Of a stretch of DNA of 33,106 bases, positions 23,023 to 31,627 are shown piece by piece. Under the pieces are notes generated by a model, which had not been told where the DNA came from, did no database searches, and worked only from the letters and a program-made list of their open reading frames with translations. A program made the translations under genes and the position numbers. The stretch covers positions 1 through 33,106 of the forward strand of contig CACXPT010000077.1 in assembly GCA_902769585.1 (NCBI GenBank). The letters are read 5' to 3'. The stretch's first letter is position 1; every line of letters begins with the position of its first letter. This stretch comes from an uncultured bacterium (GTDB lineage: Bacteria > Verrucomicrobiota > Kiritimatiellia > RFP12 > UBA1067).

Positions 23023-24722
23023 TCATTGAGCCAGCAGCTCGCGGATCGCCGCCACGGCATCCGCAGTCGGCACGATCTTCATCTGCGACTTGTCCTGGTC
23101 GCGCCGCTTCAGCTCCACTCCGCCGTTGGCGAGGCCCTTCGCGCCCACAACCACGCGCACTGGGAAGCCAATGAGGTCAGCGTCCTTGAACTTGACGCCC
23201 GGACGCTCCGCGCGGTCGTCCACAATCACGTCTATGCCTGCCGCCTCCAGCTGCGCCTCCAGGTCGTAGGCGACCTTCGCGACGTCAGCGTTGTCGGGGT
23301 CAAGGAGGTCGAGCACCACCTGGAACGGCGCCACGCTCGCGGGCCATATGATGCCGTCCTTGTCGTGGCTCTGCTCCACCACGGCCTGCATCGTGCGCGT
23401 CACGCCCACGCCGTAGCAGCCCATGATCATGACGTTTTCCTTGAGCTGGTCGTTCTTGTACACGGCCTTGAACGCGTCCGTGTACTTCGTGCCGAGCTTG
23501 AACACCTGCCCCACCTCGATGCCGCGCTTGAGCTCCCGTACGCGGTGATCTTCGCGTCGCGCGCAAGGTCGACGTTCTTGAGGTGCGTGTCGGCCTGGTT
23601 CGCGCCTACCACCACGCCCGACGCCCCTTCGAGGGCGGATTCGGCGTAGACCGGCACGTCCGCCTTTGCGGGCTTCACGGGGCCGGCGAAGCCGACGGGC
23701 GCGCCCGTCACCTCCTCGACCGTGCGCGCGTCCGCGAGCGCGACGGCCTTCGCCTTCAGGAAACGCTTCAGCTTGACCTCGTTCACGTCGCGGTCGCCGG
23801 GCACGCACACCATCACGGGCTTGCCGTCGGCCACGTACACGAGGGTCTTGACGAACGCGGACGGCGGCAGGCCGAAGAACGCGGCCACCTCCTCGATCGT
23901 GCGCGCGTTCGGCGTGGGCACGGCCTCGTAGGTGCTTGGTGCTTCGTGCTTGGTGCTTCGTGCGTCATCACCCGCACTAGGCACTAAGCACTTTGCACCA
24001 GGCACCTTCCTCTCGGCGCGCTCAAGGTTCGCGGCGTATCCGCACGCGGGGCAGCTCGCGATGCCGTCCTCGCCCGCGTCGGCGAGCGCGTGGAACTCGT
24101 GCGTCATGGAATCGCCCATGTCGCCGCCGTCGGCCTGCACGGGCGTCGCCTTGAGGCCGCAGCGCGCGAAGATGCGCTCGTAGGCGTGGTACATGTTCCA
24201 GTAGCTCTCGTCGGCGCCGGCGGCGTCCACGTCAAAGGAGTAGGCGTCCTTCATGATGAACTCCTTCGAGCGCATGAGGCCGAAGCGCGGACGCGTCTCG
24301 TCGCGGAACTTCGTCTGGATCTGGTAGACGACGACCGGCAGCTGGCGGTAGGAGCTCACGACGGACTTGACGACGTCCGTCACCTCCTCCTCGGCGGTCG
24401 GGCCAAGCGCGAAGTCGTGCTGGGCGCGATCCTTCAGCTTGAACATGTTGGCGCCCATCGTCTCCCAGCGACCCGTGGTCTGCCACAGCTCGGCGGGCTG
24501 GAGGATCGGCATGAGCAGTTCCTGGGCGCCGGCGCGGTTCATCTCCTCGCGCACGATCGACTCGACCTTGCGCAGGGCGCGCATGCCGAGCGGCAGGAAC
24601 GTGAACAGCCCGGCGGCCGTCTTCTTCACGAGAGCAGCCCGCACGAGCAGCTTGTGCGAGTCGATTTCGGCGTCCCCCGGGTCCTCCCGGAGGGTCTGTA
24701 TCATCATCTTCGTCCACTTCAT
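23023..24722 (-). CDS. proS: Prolyl-tRNA synthetase, frameshifted near 23540, with a repeat insertion
   Basis: It charges tRNA-Pro; class II synthetase motifs are clear: AALVKKTAAGLFTFLPLGMRALRKVESIVREEMNRAGAQELLMP, TKFRDETRPRFGLMRSKEFIMKDAYSF (motif 2), and after the break GIEVGQVFKLGTKYTDAF and MGCYGVGVTRTMQAVVEQ (motif 3), then the anticodon domain. A YbaK-like editing insertion covers about residues 265-390. After KITAYG the frame changes; about 15-20 residues usual in the family are missing before ELKRGIEVG. Since proS is essential and appears otherwise well conserved, an assembly error or a very recent mutation is likely. Residues 239-264 come from a 7-base inverted-repeat element. It opens the run ending in two esterase genes. 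Confidence 0.9.
23931..24006. repeat. Inverted repeat of 7-base units inside proS
   Basis: Two 33-base arms (23931-23963 and 23974-24006) made of GTGCTTG-like and GCACYAR-like units are imperfect inverted copies with a 10-base loop. Read in frame as GAKCLVPSAGDDARSTKHEA at the entry to the editing domain. Confidence 0.9.
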
Positions 24723-24768
24723 GGATAGTCTCTTCTCTTCGTTCCGCCCGATCCGGGCGATGGATTTG

Positions 24769-24774
24769 ATTTTA
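24769..24774 (-). promoter_or_regulatory. Putative -10 of proS
   Basis: TGC-TAAAAT (24774-24769) is an extended -10 about 46 bases before the proS ATG. No convincing -35. It lies downstream of the end of the unknown secreted gene (stop at 24795). Confidence 0.4.
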
Positions 24775-24794
24775 GCACAAAACGTCGCATGGGG

Positions 24795-26003
24795 CTAGTC
24801 GAACAGCATCGACCAGAGTCCGGCAGTGCCGTACAGCTCGTCGCGCGAGATGCGCACGAGGAAACGGTCGTCGCGGCCCTCTCGCCAGCTTGCGAGGCCC
24901 ATGCCGTCTCCGCGCACGCGGCGCAGCAGGCGCACACCCATCTGCATCTTCGCCGACTGCAGGGGCATCATGGTGGCTGCGACCCTAGGCAGATAGAGCC
25001 GAAGCACCGTCGTGGGCGAGCAGAACATCACGTTCACCGCCTGAAGCGACGCCGCCTCCGGCAATATCGCCGCAAGACGCGCCTTCGGCGGCGGATGGCT
25101 GCCGGGAGAACCGTTCAGGAAGTACGTGGAATACCCCTGCGCCTTGACGAAAGCCAACGACTTCTTCACGAACGCCGAAACCTCCGGCCCGGCGAACGAG
25201 AACACGTCGGTCGAGCGCACATCGTCCGGTGACGACGTCACGCCGAAGAACGGCGCGTTCGGCGCAACGTGCTTGAAAGAGGTAGCCCCGGGCGGCAGAG
25301 GCAGGCGCACGCCGGCGGCGCGCACCGTCCCCCACAGCTCCAGCCCCGCTTGAGTCATGCGTACCGAGATCGAAGCGCCCGCGCAGGCGTCCGACTGGAA
25401 CACCGCCCGCGCCCCCGCCGCGTCCATGCGCACGAAGGCAAGTTCGCCGTTGTTGAGCGGACGGCGGAGCGCCACGGCCGCCGCCGTATGCACATGGACG
25501 GCCATGCTTGGCGTCGGCGCTAGAGACGCCCACTGCCCGTCGGCAGACCACACGACCCAAAACGTCCTGCGCGAATGCGGCCCAGGGGGTATGCGGAACG
25601 CGCCGTTTTTTTCCTTCACAGCGTTGGAATGGCGCTTCAGGAAGTTGGCTCGGTCGATCGAAGCCGGGTAGAGGACAGCCCAACGTTTCGCACGGTCGTA
25701 GTCGGACTCCTTCGTGGAGCGCGATGCCGTCAGCTTTGCGAGGAGCGCCGCGTCCACGTAGCAAACGGCCACGCCGGGCATGCCGCGCCTCATGGGTCCA
25801 AACAGACGCGCTGCCCCCTGGTTGCGGATGGTCTGCGGTAACGTCTGTGACAGCAGCAAGTCGGATTTTCCCCTTGCAAGCGACTCGACATGGGCGGCGA
25901 TTGTGCGCAGGTCGGTGAACGTCACCGTGCCGGCCGGGCTGAACGCCGCGAACGAATTGAACGCGAGAACCGTCGCGCACAAGAAAAGCGAAAATTGTCT
26001 CAT
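24795..26003 (-). CDS. Secreted protein of unknown function
   Basis: 402 residues from ATG 26003 (MRQFSLFLCATVLAFNSFAAF, a signal peptide). An extra 12 codons upstream are ignored because they read through the promoter. No enzymatic motif is recognised. The protein has many Ala, Arg and Val residues and several beta-strand-like segments (GELAFVRMDAAGARAVFQ, SISVRMTQAGLELWGTVRAAGVRLPL, FLVRISRDEL), so it may be an exported binding or structural protein with two related halves. The lone gene has its own TATAAT box 6 bases before the ATG and lies between the fusion gene upstream and proS downstream, all on the minus strand. Confidence 0.8.
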   Translation of the reverse strand: MRQFSLFLCATVLAFNSFAAFSPAGTVTFTDLRTIAAHVESLARGKSDLLLSQTLPQTIRNQGAARLFGPMRRGMPGVAVCYVDAALLAKLTASRSTKESDYDRAKRWAVLYPASIDRANFLKRHSNAVKEKNGAFRIPPGPHSRRTFWVVWSADGQWASLAPTPSMAVHVHTAAAVALRRPLNNGELAFVRMDAAGARAVFQSDACAGASISVRMTQAGLELWGTVRAAGVRLPLPPGATSFKHVAPNAPFFGVTSSPDDVRSTDVFSFAGPEVSAFVKKSLAFVKAQGYSTYFLNGSPGSHPPPKARLAAILPEAASLQAVNVMFCSPTTVLRLYLPRVAATMMPLQSAKMQMGVRLLRRVRGDGMGLASWREGRDDRFLVRISRDELYGTAGLWSMLFD

Positions 26004-26015
26004 GCGGACATTATA
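26004..26015 (-). promoter_or_regulatory. Extended -10 (TGCTATAAT) 6 bases before an ATG
   Basis: TTTTTTGC-TATAAT (26015-26010), then GTCCGC and ATG at 26003. There is no Shine-Dalgarno and no strong -35. Confidence 0.6.
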
Positions 26016-26023
26016 GCAAAAAA

Positions 26024-29000
26024 CTACTTTGACCGCCATGTCACGAGTATGGTTCCCTCGAGGGCGTTACGCCCCTGGAAACCCAGCCAGGCGCTGCATC
26101 CGGCAGGTCCAGTCTCGTTCGCGCCGTATAGCTCTCCCCCAATGCCCGGAATCCGCATGAAGAAGCCGGGGCCGAACGCGGGCAAGATGCATGACGTCGC
26201 GACGGCCGTACCGCGTGGCGCATGGTCGGCAAAGAAATCAGGCCCCTTCACAACCGTGAAGCGATAGGTGCCGGTCTTCGTCGCGATCTCGAACCAGTCA
26301 AGATCCGATACGAACCCGACGCCTTCCGCGCCGCAGCGCCACAGGCCATAGGCCGCGCCCTCCCGCAGATTGCCCCACACTCCCCACGGGCCGCTTCCCA
26401 CCCACCGTTCAGATATCACGTCCTTCAACGGCGCGAATGCAAACCCCAGCAGCTCCACGTTCGCACGGCAGACGAGCTTGTAGTCGAGCCGGTATGCGCC
26501 GTTGGCCATCTGTCCCCAAGTCACCTTGAGCGAGCTGTCCGGCGGCGAGAAGAAGTCGAACTGCGGAGATTGGATCACCCGGTTTTTCGCGTTCTTCACG
26601 CGATTCGTACGCGCCCCTGCGAGGAAATACACCTCCTCCAGCCCAGGCGGCGGCGCGCACTCATTCGATGGCCACCCCACAGTGCATTCGCTTGGTATCT
26701 TGAAGCTCCACGCGCAAACCTCGTCGCCGTTTGCGCCGACGATCGCAATACGAACGGCCTGCGTAGCGGCCGGCAGGACCGGCAGCTGCGCCTGCGCGCT
26801 GCCGCCAGGGCTTGCCGGCGGACAGGCAGACGTCTCTTCCTTCAGCACACGTTCCCCTTGATCGGAAAAGGACAGCGCCCGCCACACATACCGGAAGCTG
26901 TCCAACGGCACGAAACTGTTCCTGTTGCGGAACGCCAGCGTCCGCCCCTTCATGCCGCACGATACCGGCGACCATATCTCGCGTATCGCCCGCCCATGCG
27001 CACCTAGACCGGACACCGTCCAGCCTTCCTTCGCTTGCAGGACTGCACCGATGCAGCGTGGTGCCGCGCAGATCGCCGTCCAGCAGTCGGAAAGCCCGGC
27101 CCCAAGTCCGCCAGCCCCCTCCTGCGGCAGCAAAGGGACAACGAAAGTCATCTGGCTTTCGCGCTGGAGCGACCAACGAAGCGTCCCATATGCGGGCGAC
27201 TGCAGCAACTTGACGCCGTCCGTGTTCTTCCACGCGAGCATGCATGGATGCCGCCCCTCCTCGACCGAAGGCTCACGCCCAGCGACGTATATGCCCTTTT
27301 CGTCGCAAAGGTCAAGCAGCTCTGCCGGCACGGCGTTCGTGCTCCAGATCATGTTGGCGTTTAGGCCCTTCACCTCGCGCACTGCGTCGCGGCAGGCCGC
27401 CGTCCGCGCCGATGTGTCCTCAGGCCACGTGGCGAACGGCGCGTTGATTCCGCGAAGCCGCAGCTTCTGTCCGTTCAGGTACAGCCCGTCGTCACGGCGC
27501 ACCTCAAACCGCTTGAACGCGAATCTCGCAGTCCTCTGTGCCAGAATACTTCCTGTCGCGTCAAGAAGGTCCACATGCACGCTGTACATGGCCGGCGCCT
27601 CGTCAGACCAGAACATGGGATTGTTCACCTTGAACTCCAGTTCCGTCTTCCGCGTCTCCGGCGCCGACCAGTTGACCGTAAACTCGGCCTTGGCCTTGAC
27701 CATGGCCACCTCCGCGCCGCCAGGGCCCGTCACACGTGCGCGAACAGTCGCTATGCCCACGTCGGAATTCACCACGCATGTCATTTCGCCGCCGCCGTCA
27801 AGGTCGGCGTCAACCGACATGTTCAGTATCTTGGCGGCGCTGCCTGGCCGCGGGACGCCGGGGATGAGCGACCCGCGGTTGTAGTCCTGCGGCGGCTGGG
27901 GCTTGCCCGTGCCGACGCCCTTCGTCATCAGCGCCTTCAGGTCGTCAAGGTGCTCCTTGTACACGCCGCGCGGCAGGCACCCGTGATCCTTGCATACGCG
28001 CGCGGCCATGCCGACCACCTCGCCCATCATGCCCGTCGTGCGCATCACGCGCACCGTCCCCAGCGCCACGTGCGTCACGCTGATGTTGCGGCCCGCCATG
28101 AAGAGATTCGCGACGTTCCGCGAATAGAGGCACCGGTACGGGATCGGGTAGGCGTAGTGCTTGTTGTGCGTGCAGATGGAGCGGAACGGTTCGCCGTCGT
28201 AGTGCTTCACGTTCTTCGGCATCGGGTAGTGGAGGTCGATGGCCCATGTGGTGCAGCACGTGCCGTCGGGATACGGCACGAAGTCGAATACGTCCTGCTG
28301 CGTGAGGACATGGTCGCCCATGAGACGGCGGCTCTCGCGTTTGCCGGCCACGTATGCGACCCACGCGAACGACCGCTTCGCGTACTTCTCCCGCTTCGCG
28401 CTCTTCGACTTTAGGAACGCCCAGTTGGAGTACGCCACGAGCATTCCGTAGTCGCGGATGCGCTCGAACTCCGTGATCTGGTCGCGCATCATGCCCGTCT
28501 CCCAGTCCCAGTCGCCGCGCGTGCCGTGCTCGCAGTTCTGCTCGTTGAAGGCGATCATCCACGGCAGCACCGGGAAGTCCGACGGCGCGGCGTCCTCCTT
28601 CGTGTACCACTGCACGCTCGAGCCCATCGTCATCTTGTCAGCCCTCTCCGGCGCCATCTCCTCACCCGTCTCGGACTTCGCCTCGCGCCCCATTCGGAAG
28701 TCGGCCCCCGCGAGCGCACCCACGCATCCGTCGCCCGTGCAGTCTGCGAACAGAGGCGCCCGGAACTCGATCCTTTCCCCTGTCACGACGTCCTGTCCGA
28801 TCGCCAGCGCGATGCGGTCGCCATCCTTGATCACCCGCCGCACGCGCGTATTGAGGAAAAGCCGGATGTTCTTCTCGGCGGCCACCGCGTCGAGCTTGCG
28901 CTGGTCCTCGTATCGCTCGGCGGGCTGCGCGTTGCCGCCCTTCGCTGGACCGATCTCCGCCACCACGTCACCAAGGCGCGGATACGGCCCCAGGTTCATG

Positions 29001-29956
29001 TAGCCACCCAGATGCACGCGCACCTCGCTGGAGTTCGCGCCGCCAAGCATCGGACGGTCCTGCACGAGCGCCACCTTCAGCCCAAGGCGGGCCGCCGAAA
29101 TCGCCGCACACGTTCCCGCGATGCCGCCGCCGCAAACAACGAGGTCGGCCGTGACACGCTCCGGCGGCGGAGGCCTGAACACCGGTAACGCGAGAGTGTC
29201 GTCCACCAGCGAGAGGTAGACCGCGTCGCAACGCCCTTCGAAACCCGTGAGGTCGTGGAGCGTCACAGTCGTCTTCCCCTTCTCGAGGTTCACCTCGCCC
29301 GCCTTCTGCCACTGCCAGTCGCCGGTACCCTTTCCAAGGACATTCGGCAACTCCTTCCCGCCAATCCTGATGGTGAACGTACCGGCGGCATGCTCGCTCC
29401 ATGGCGCGGTCCAGTTGCGCGTACGCGCCCACACGTGATAGGAGCCTTTCTCCTTGCAGTCCACCGTGGTCGTCGCGTCCGCCACGGGCCGACCCATGCC
29501 GTGCGCGAGGAGGTAGCTCGACCCCATCTGGTCGATAAACTGCGAATCGACCACCCATCCGCCGCGGTTCTCGAACCGCTCGGCCTCAAGGTAAATGTCC
29601 GATCCCTGCGCCATCCCGCCAACGAGCGTCATGTAGAGCGCCGTGCCGGCCGCGATGGAAACGAGCGGGTTGCGTCGCCAAATGTGCAGTGCGACGGTCA
29701 ACACTGCGGCGGCAAGCTCCGCGCCGCCGTGGAGCGGCGAAGATAGGCATCCGTCCTTCACGTAGCCAACGAAGCAGTAGACCACGAGCATCGCGATGAC
29801 CGCCGGCGCCAGCACGCGTCCGAGATAGCGCACCACCGGCGGCGGCTCCTTTCCGCGCCCGAACAGGAGGAACGGCGCCGCGCGCAGCAGAAAGGACAGC
29901 ACGCCGGCCATCGCCAGCATGCCGACAAGATACAACTCCTTCGATGAACCGTCCAT
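26024..29956 (-). CDS. AzlD-like membrane domain + FAD-dependent oxidoreductase + GH2-like fusion
   Basis: 1310 residues in one frame. (1) Residues 1-115 match AzlD, the small subunit of branched-chain amino acid exporters: LSFLLRAAPFLLFGRGKEPPPVVRYLGRVLAPAVIAMLVVY...LHIWRRNPLVSIAAGTALYM. (2) Residues 120-260 are a beta-sandwich (IYLEAERFENRGGWVVDSQF) normally found just after the signal peptide of the next domain. (3) Residues 270-690 are a PF12831-type FAD-dependent oxidoreductase: DLVVCGGGIAGTCAAISAARLGLKVALVQD, ADCTGDGCVGALAG, FMAGRNISVTHVALGTVRVM. (4) From about 710 there are beta-galactosidase (GH2) remnants: NPMFWSDEAPAMYSVHVDLLD, YLNGQKLRLRGIN, LLDLCDEKGIYV, then domain-4/5-like sequence. 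The GH2 barrel is cut short and lacks both catalytic Glu motifs. No AzlC partner is present. SD AGGAAAAGAGAGC precedes the ATG. Confidence 0.85.
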   Translation of the reverse strand: MDGSSKELYLVGMLAMAGVLSFLLRAAPFLLFGRGKEPPPVVRYLGRVLAPAVIAMLVVYCFVGYVKDGCLSSPLHGGAELAAAVLTVALHIWRRNPLVSIAAGTALYMTLVGGMAQGSDIYLEAERFENRGGWVVDSQFIDQMGSSYLLAHGMGRPVADATTTVDCKEKGSYHVWARTRNWTAPWSEHAAGTFTIRIGGKELPNVLGKGTGDWQWQKAGEVNLEKGKTTVTLHDLTGFEGRCDAVYLSLVDDTLALPVFRPPPPERVTADLVVCGGGIAGTCAAISAARLGLKVALVQDRPMLGGANSSEVRVHLGGYMNLGPYPRLGDVVAEIGPAKGGNAQPAERYEDQRKLDAVAAEKNIRLFLNTRVRRVIKDGDRIALAIGQDVVTGERIEFRAPLFADCTGDGCVGALAGADFRMGREAKSETGEEMAPERADKMTMGSSVQWYTKEDAAPSDFPVLPWMIAFNEQNCEHGTRGDWDWETGMMRDQITEFERIRDYGMLVAYSNWAFLKSKSAKREKYAKRSFAWVAYVAGKRESRRLMGDHVLTQQDVFDFVPYPDGTCCTTWAIDLHYPMPKNVKHYDGEPFRSICTHNKHYAYPIPYRCLYSRNVANLFMAGRNISVTHVALGTVRVMRTTGMMGEVVGMAARVCKDHGCLPRGVYKEHLDDLKALMTKGVGTGKPQPPQDYNRGSLIPGVPRPGSAAKILNMSVDADLDGGGEMTCVVNSDVGIATVRARVTGPGGAEVAMVKAKAEFTVNWSAPETRKTELEFKVNNPMFWSDEAPAMYSVHVDLLDATGSILAQRTARFAFKRFEVRRDDGLYLNGQKLRLRGINAPFATWPEDTSARTAACRDAVREVKGLNANMIWSTNAVPAELLDLCDEKGIYVAGREPSVEEGRHPCMLAWKNTDGVKLLQSPAYGTLRWSLQRESQMTFVVPLLPQEGAGGLGAGLSDCWTAICAAPRCIGAVLQAKEGWTVSGLGAHGRAIREIWSPVSCGMKGRTLAFRNRNSFVPLDSFRYVWRALSFSDQGERVLKEETSACPPASPGGSAQAQLPVLPAATQAVRIAIVGANGDEVCAWSFKIPSECTVGWPSNECAPPPGLEEVYFLAGARTNRVKNAKNRVIQSPQFDFFSPPDSSLKVTWGQMANGAYRLDYKLVCRANVELLGFAFAPLKDVISERWVGSGPWGVWGNLREGAAYGLWRCGAEGVGFVSDLDWFEIATKTGTYRFTVVKGPDFFADHAPRGTAVATSCILPAFGPGFFMRIPGIGGELYGANETGPAGCSAWLGFQGRNALEGTILVTWRSK

Positions 29957-30005
29957 GCTCTCTTTTCCTGTCTTTCGCGCGGCCTAATGCCACGCAATCG
30001 TCTCA

Positions 30006-30011
30006 ATGATA
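30006..30011 (-). promoter_or_regulatory. Putative extended -10 of the fusion gene
   Basis: TGG-TATCAT (30011-30006) lies 49 bases before the ATG at 29956. The leader contains a Shine-Dalgarno-like AGGA. Confidence 0.4.
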
Positions 30012-30052
30012 CCAAATCCCCTCCCCCCGGCGCAAGGCCGCGACACCGTCGG

Positions 30053-31624
30053 TCACCGCTCCTTGCCTGTCAGCGAGAAGCGGACTGCCGCATACGAATG
30101 GGGCTGCAACCCGGCGAGCGAAATGCCGTCGGGATTGACTGCGAATATGCCGCGCAGCGAGTCCAGCACGCAGGCCTTTCCAGAGACCGCGATCCTGACG
30201 TCCGCAGCCGTCTTGCCCATGTTTTCGAGCAGAACCGCATATTCCCCCTTCGCGCGATCGCAGTGGACGATCTGGTACACGTCAGGCGTGGCACGCACCG
30301 TCACAGCTAGCGGTTCGTCCGGCGCCGCCGGGCCGTCGAACCTCGTAGGGATTCCCCTGCGCCGCAGGTCAAACGCAGCGGCAGGCTGCGAGTATAGTGC
30401 AGCAATACGCGCCTCTCCCGCGAACGGAGTCGGCAACGTCTCCGTGCGCAGACGGTGCTGCGGACAGTCCACCTTCACGCCGTACGGTTCCGTTCCCGCG
30501 AATATCCGTCGCAGCGCCGCGTCGTCCGGCATGTCCGCGAGATGCGCCTCCAGGTAGCCTGGCTCCGCACGGTCCGGGCCGTAGCAGAGCATGTACTTGT
30601 GGCGCGCCAGATGTCCGTCCGCGATGATCGCCTTGTCGTACAGCTCGCACCTCCACGGCGGTACCCGCGCCACCTTGCGCGGATAGGGGTCGTTCTCGTC
30701 GAACACCGTCATGTCCAGACCGCGCGTCCAGGCCGACTGCATCCGCACGAACTCAATGATGTCCGCGAGTCCCGTGCCCGGCAGCTTGGAGTTTGCCCAG
30801 TACGGCGCGCCGCTGATGCGTAGCACCCTGCGTCCCTTGCCTGCGAATGCGGCGACGAGATCGAGCAGATTACACCCCTCCACGTCCCAGTGCGTGTAGC
30901 TGGCGCAGATGCCCATGCCGACTGAGGCGTCCACCTCGTCCACCGTGCGCCGCAACTCTCGCGCAAGCTCCATCGCCACCTCGCCGGTCACGTCGAGATA
31001 CGCCGTACGCACGGCGTTCGGCGCGCCCGTGAATGCGGCCTTCACATCCTCGCACGTCACGGCTTGCCGTCCGCATTTCGCCGCCACGCGCGCCAGATGA
31101 CGCGGACACGAACATCCAATGAGGCTGCGCGCCGACTGCACGTAGTCGTCGTCTATCAGGATGAACTTCGCGCCTGCACGCGCGATGTCGCGCACGTTCT
31201 CCACGAGGCTCCGACGCAACAAGGAATCGAGCGGACACACCGCACCGCCCTTCGCTTTCCCTTCAAGGGTCGTGATCTTCGTGCTGTCCTTGAAGAACGT
31301 GCGCTCGTTGCCGTAGCCGAACGCGTTGATCCACACGCCCACGGCAAACCCGGCAGACTCGAAATGACGTATTTCCTTGGCCAGATGTCCAAGCGTGGCC
31401 TGCCTTTTCTCGCCCTTCTCGAAGAAGTCCACCACCGATATCCAGACCGCGTCCACGCCTGCCGCCTTCGCGTCGGCGACGTACGTGGCCCTGTTAGCAT
31501 CAGACACGTCCGACAGCGGGATCTGCGAATACAGCCCCGCGTCGTATATGCCCGCCGCAACCGTTCCCGCGAACAGCGCCGCGGCGAGTGCGGGAAGCCA
31601 TTTCCTGACCTTGATTTTCTTCAT
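30053..31624 (-). CDS. Secreted TIM-barrel glycosidase-like protein, family unknown
   Basis: 523 residues with a signal peptide (MKKIKVRKWLPALAAALFAGTVAA). The body (about 30-380) reads like a beta/alpha barrel: DAKAAGVDAVWISVVDFF, FAVGVWINAFGYG, AGAKFILIDDDYV followed by GCSCPRHLARVAAKCGR, DASVGMGICASYTHWD and RVLRISGAPYW. The DDDY...C.CPRHL pattern resembles uncharacterised glycosidase-like proteins of Lentisphaerae and relatives. A C-terminal beta-sandwich (DVYQIVHCDRAKGEYAVLLENMGKT) is usual for glycosidases. Catalytic residues cannot be assigned. It starts 3 bases after the hemW stop, with AAAGG 8 bases upstream, so it is co-transcribed with hemW. Confidence 0.75.
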   Translation of the reverse strand: MKKIKVRKWLPALAAALFAGTVAAGIYDAGLYSQIPLSDVSDANRATYVADAKAAGVDAVWISVVDFFEKGEKRQATLGHLAKEIRHFESAGFAVGVWINAFGYGNERTFFKDSTKITTLEGKAKGGAVCPLDSLLRRSLVENVRDIARAGAKFILIDDDYVQSARSLIGCSCPRHLARVAAKCGRQAVTCEDVKAAFTGAPNAVRTAYLDVTGEVAMELARELRRTVDEVDASVGMGICASYTHWDVEGCNLLDLVAAFAGKGRRVLRISGAPYWANSKLPGTGLADIIEFVRMQSAWTRGLDMTVFDENDPYPRKVARVPPWRCELYDKAIIADGHLARHKYMLCYGPDRAEPGYLEAHLADMPDDAALRRIFAGTEPYGVKVDCPQHRLRTETLPTPFAGEARIAALYSQPAAAFDLRRRGIPTRFDGPAAPDEPLAVTVRATPDVYQIVHCDRAKGEYAVLLENMGKTAADVRIAVSGKACVLDSLRGIFAVNPDGISLAGLQPHSYAAVRFSLTGKER

Positions 31625-31627
31625 GAC

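Noticed and set aside
24723..24794. tRNA or riboswitch in the proS leader
   Set aside because: No cloverleaf and no recognisable T-box specifier or T-box sequence could be found in the short leader.
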